The notes below the pieces were generated by a model. It did not search any database and had not been told where the DNA came from. It saw nothing but the letters and a program-made list of their open reading frames with translations. The translations under genes were made by a program, and so were the position numbers. DNA of 64,000 nucleotides from Hippopus hippopus (taxonomy: Eukaryota > Mollusca > Bivalvia > Cardiida > Cardiidae): the NCBI GenBank assembly GCA_946811185.2, contig OX328105.1, positions 36,640,474 to 36,704,473 of the forward strand, written 5' to 3'. Below, piece by piece: positions 63,814 to 64,000 of the stretch; the stretch's first letter is position 1, and every line of letters starts with the position of its first letter.

Positions 63814-64000
63814 TTATGCAGTAACTCCACTCCGTATAATCACACGGTCAATTGAGCAACTCGGGGGCATGACAGTTTTTTGATATTGTTTGTTTGTATG
63901 GTGTTTCTCGTAGTTTCAGCATATTTCTGTCATATCACGGAGGCCAGTGCATCTACCATTGCCTTCCTGTGAGTCTTTATCCAGTGTTCCGCACAATATT

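Larger units (their letters stand above)
1..64000. repeat. Tandem array of nine 6.7-7.6 kb non-coding units (SINE-built macrosatellite)
   Basis: The same ordered series of blocks recurs nine times in the same orientation with almost no single-base difference. The start of the CT-rich domain recurs with spacings 7603, 6708, 7297, 7607, 7602, 7297, 7607 and 6707. Both window ends lie inside a unit, so the array extends beyond the window on both sides. Open frames are short and explained by simple repeats or SINE sequence; no polymerase, transposase, protease or other domain was recognised. The location (centromeric, subtelomeric, interstitial) cannot be told from the sequence. An assembly artefact that multiplies a smaller array is an alternative, although three consistent unit types with private variants argue against simple duplication of one read or contig. 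Confidence 0.97.
44108..64000 (+). repeat. Trimeric higher-order repeat copy 3, right-truncated, with short type B
   Basis: Units 7, 8 and the first 5.6 kb of unit 9. Unit 7 has the same length as unit 4 (7,589 bp). Unit 8 has the same deletion junction as unit 2. Confidence 0.9.
58394..64000 (+). repeat. Array unit U9 (type C, right-truncated by window)
   Basis: First 5,607 bp of a unit. Map: GA1 58412-58443, S1 58454-58686, S2 58815-59020, GA2 59038-59105, S3 59805-60021, GA3 60023-60071, S4 60214-60348, S5 60638-60773, minisatellite 60773-62363, CT tract 62395-63024, S6 63495-63813, S7 63913-64000 (cut). The 630-bp CT tract and GAAAATACCCC at 61519 make it type C. The region that would show the SINE L site is outside the window. 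Confidence 0.92.

Noticed and set aside
1..64000. Ribosomal DNA array or rDNA intergenic spacer
   Set aside because: The unit length would suit a spacer, but no stretch resembling 18S, 5.8S, 28S or 5S rRNA was recognised in any unit.

Overview
No protein-coding gene, rRNA gene or convincing functional tRNA gene is visible in these 64 kb. The window is one continuous head-to-tail array of a 6.7-7.6 kb non-coding repeat, with nine copies (the first and last cut by the window edge). The DNA is eukaryotic. It is packed with tRNA-derived SINEs carrying RNA polymerase III box A/box B motifs, (GA)n and (CT)n microsatellites and a degenerate 20-bp minisatellite. The SINE 3' tails (a GGCGTTAAAC-type motif followed by short A/C-rich or ATCA-type repeats) resemble those I know from molluscs, so a mollusc, perhaps a bivalve or gastropod, is my best guess. 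That is recognition from memory, not a search result.

Layout of one unit, left to right (U1-U9 are the units; S1-S12 are minus-strand SINE copies or fragments; L is a plus-strand SINE): GA1 - S1 - linker - S2 - GA2 - shared block - about 570 bp of unrecognised DNA - S3 - GA3 - shared block - S4 - shared block - S5 - 1.6 kb of degenerate 20-bp minisatellite - 630-634 bp CT-rich tract - minisatellite remnant - about 260 bp of unrecognised DNA - S6 (the only minus-strand copy with head, body and tail) - S7 - GA4 - S8 - linker - S9 - GA5 - shared block - S10 - linker - S11 (interrupted by L in some units) - GA6 - shared block - S12 - linker - boundary junction. Unit starts: 1 (cut), 7583, 14276, 21602, 29191, 36786, 44108, 51697, 58394.

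Higher order: the units fall into three types that recur as A-B-C. The CT tract is 634, 632 and 630 bp in A, B and C, repeated three times. Type A has L. Type B has L and a private base; two of its three copies have lost about 905 bp. Type C has an intact, empty L target site. The trimer is 22,506 bp in U4-U6 and about 21.6 kb where B is deleted. The deleted and full B copies alternate, so U1-U3 match U7-U9 at a constant offset of about 44,115 bp.

The inferred history is: tandem duplication of SINE-rich DNA, closure into one unit at a chimeric junction, split of C from the A/B ancestor, insertion of L (12-bp target duplication), split of A and B, the deletion in B, then recent trimer-scale spread. 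The features do not cooperate as an operon or pathway; the interest is in the array's architecture and history. Homology and period statements are by eye from the sequence.
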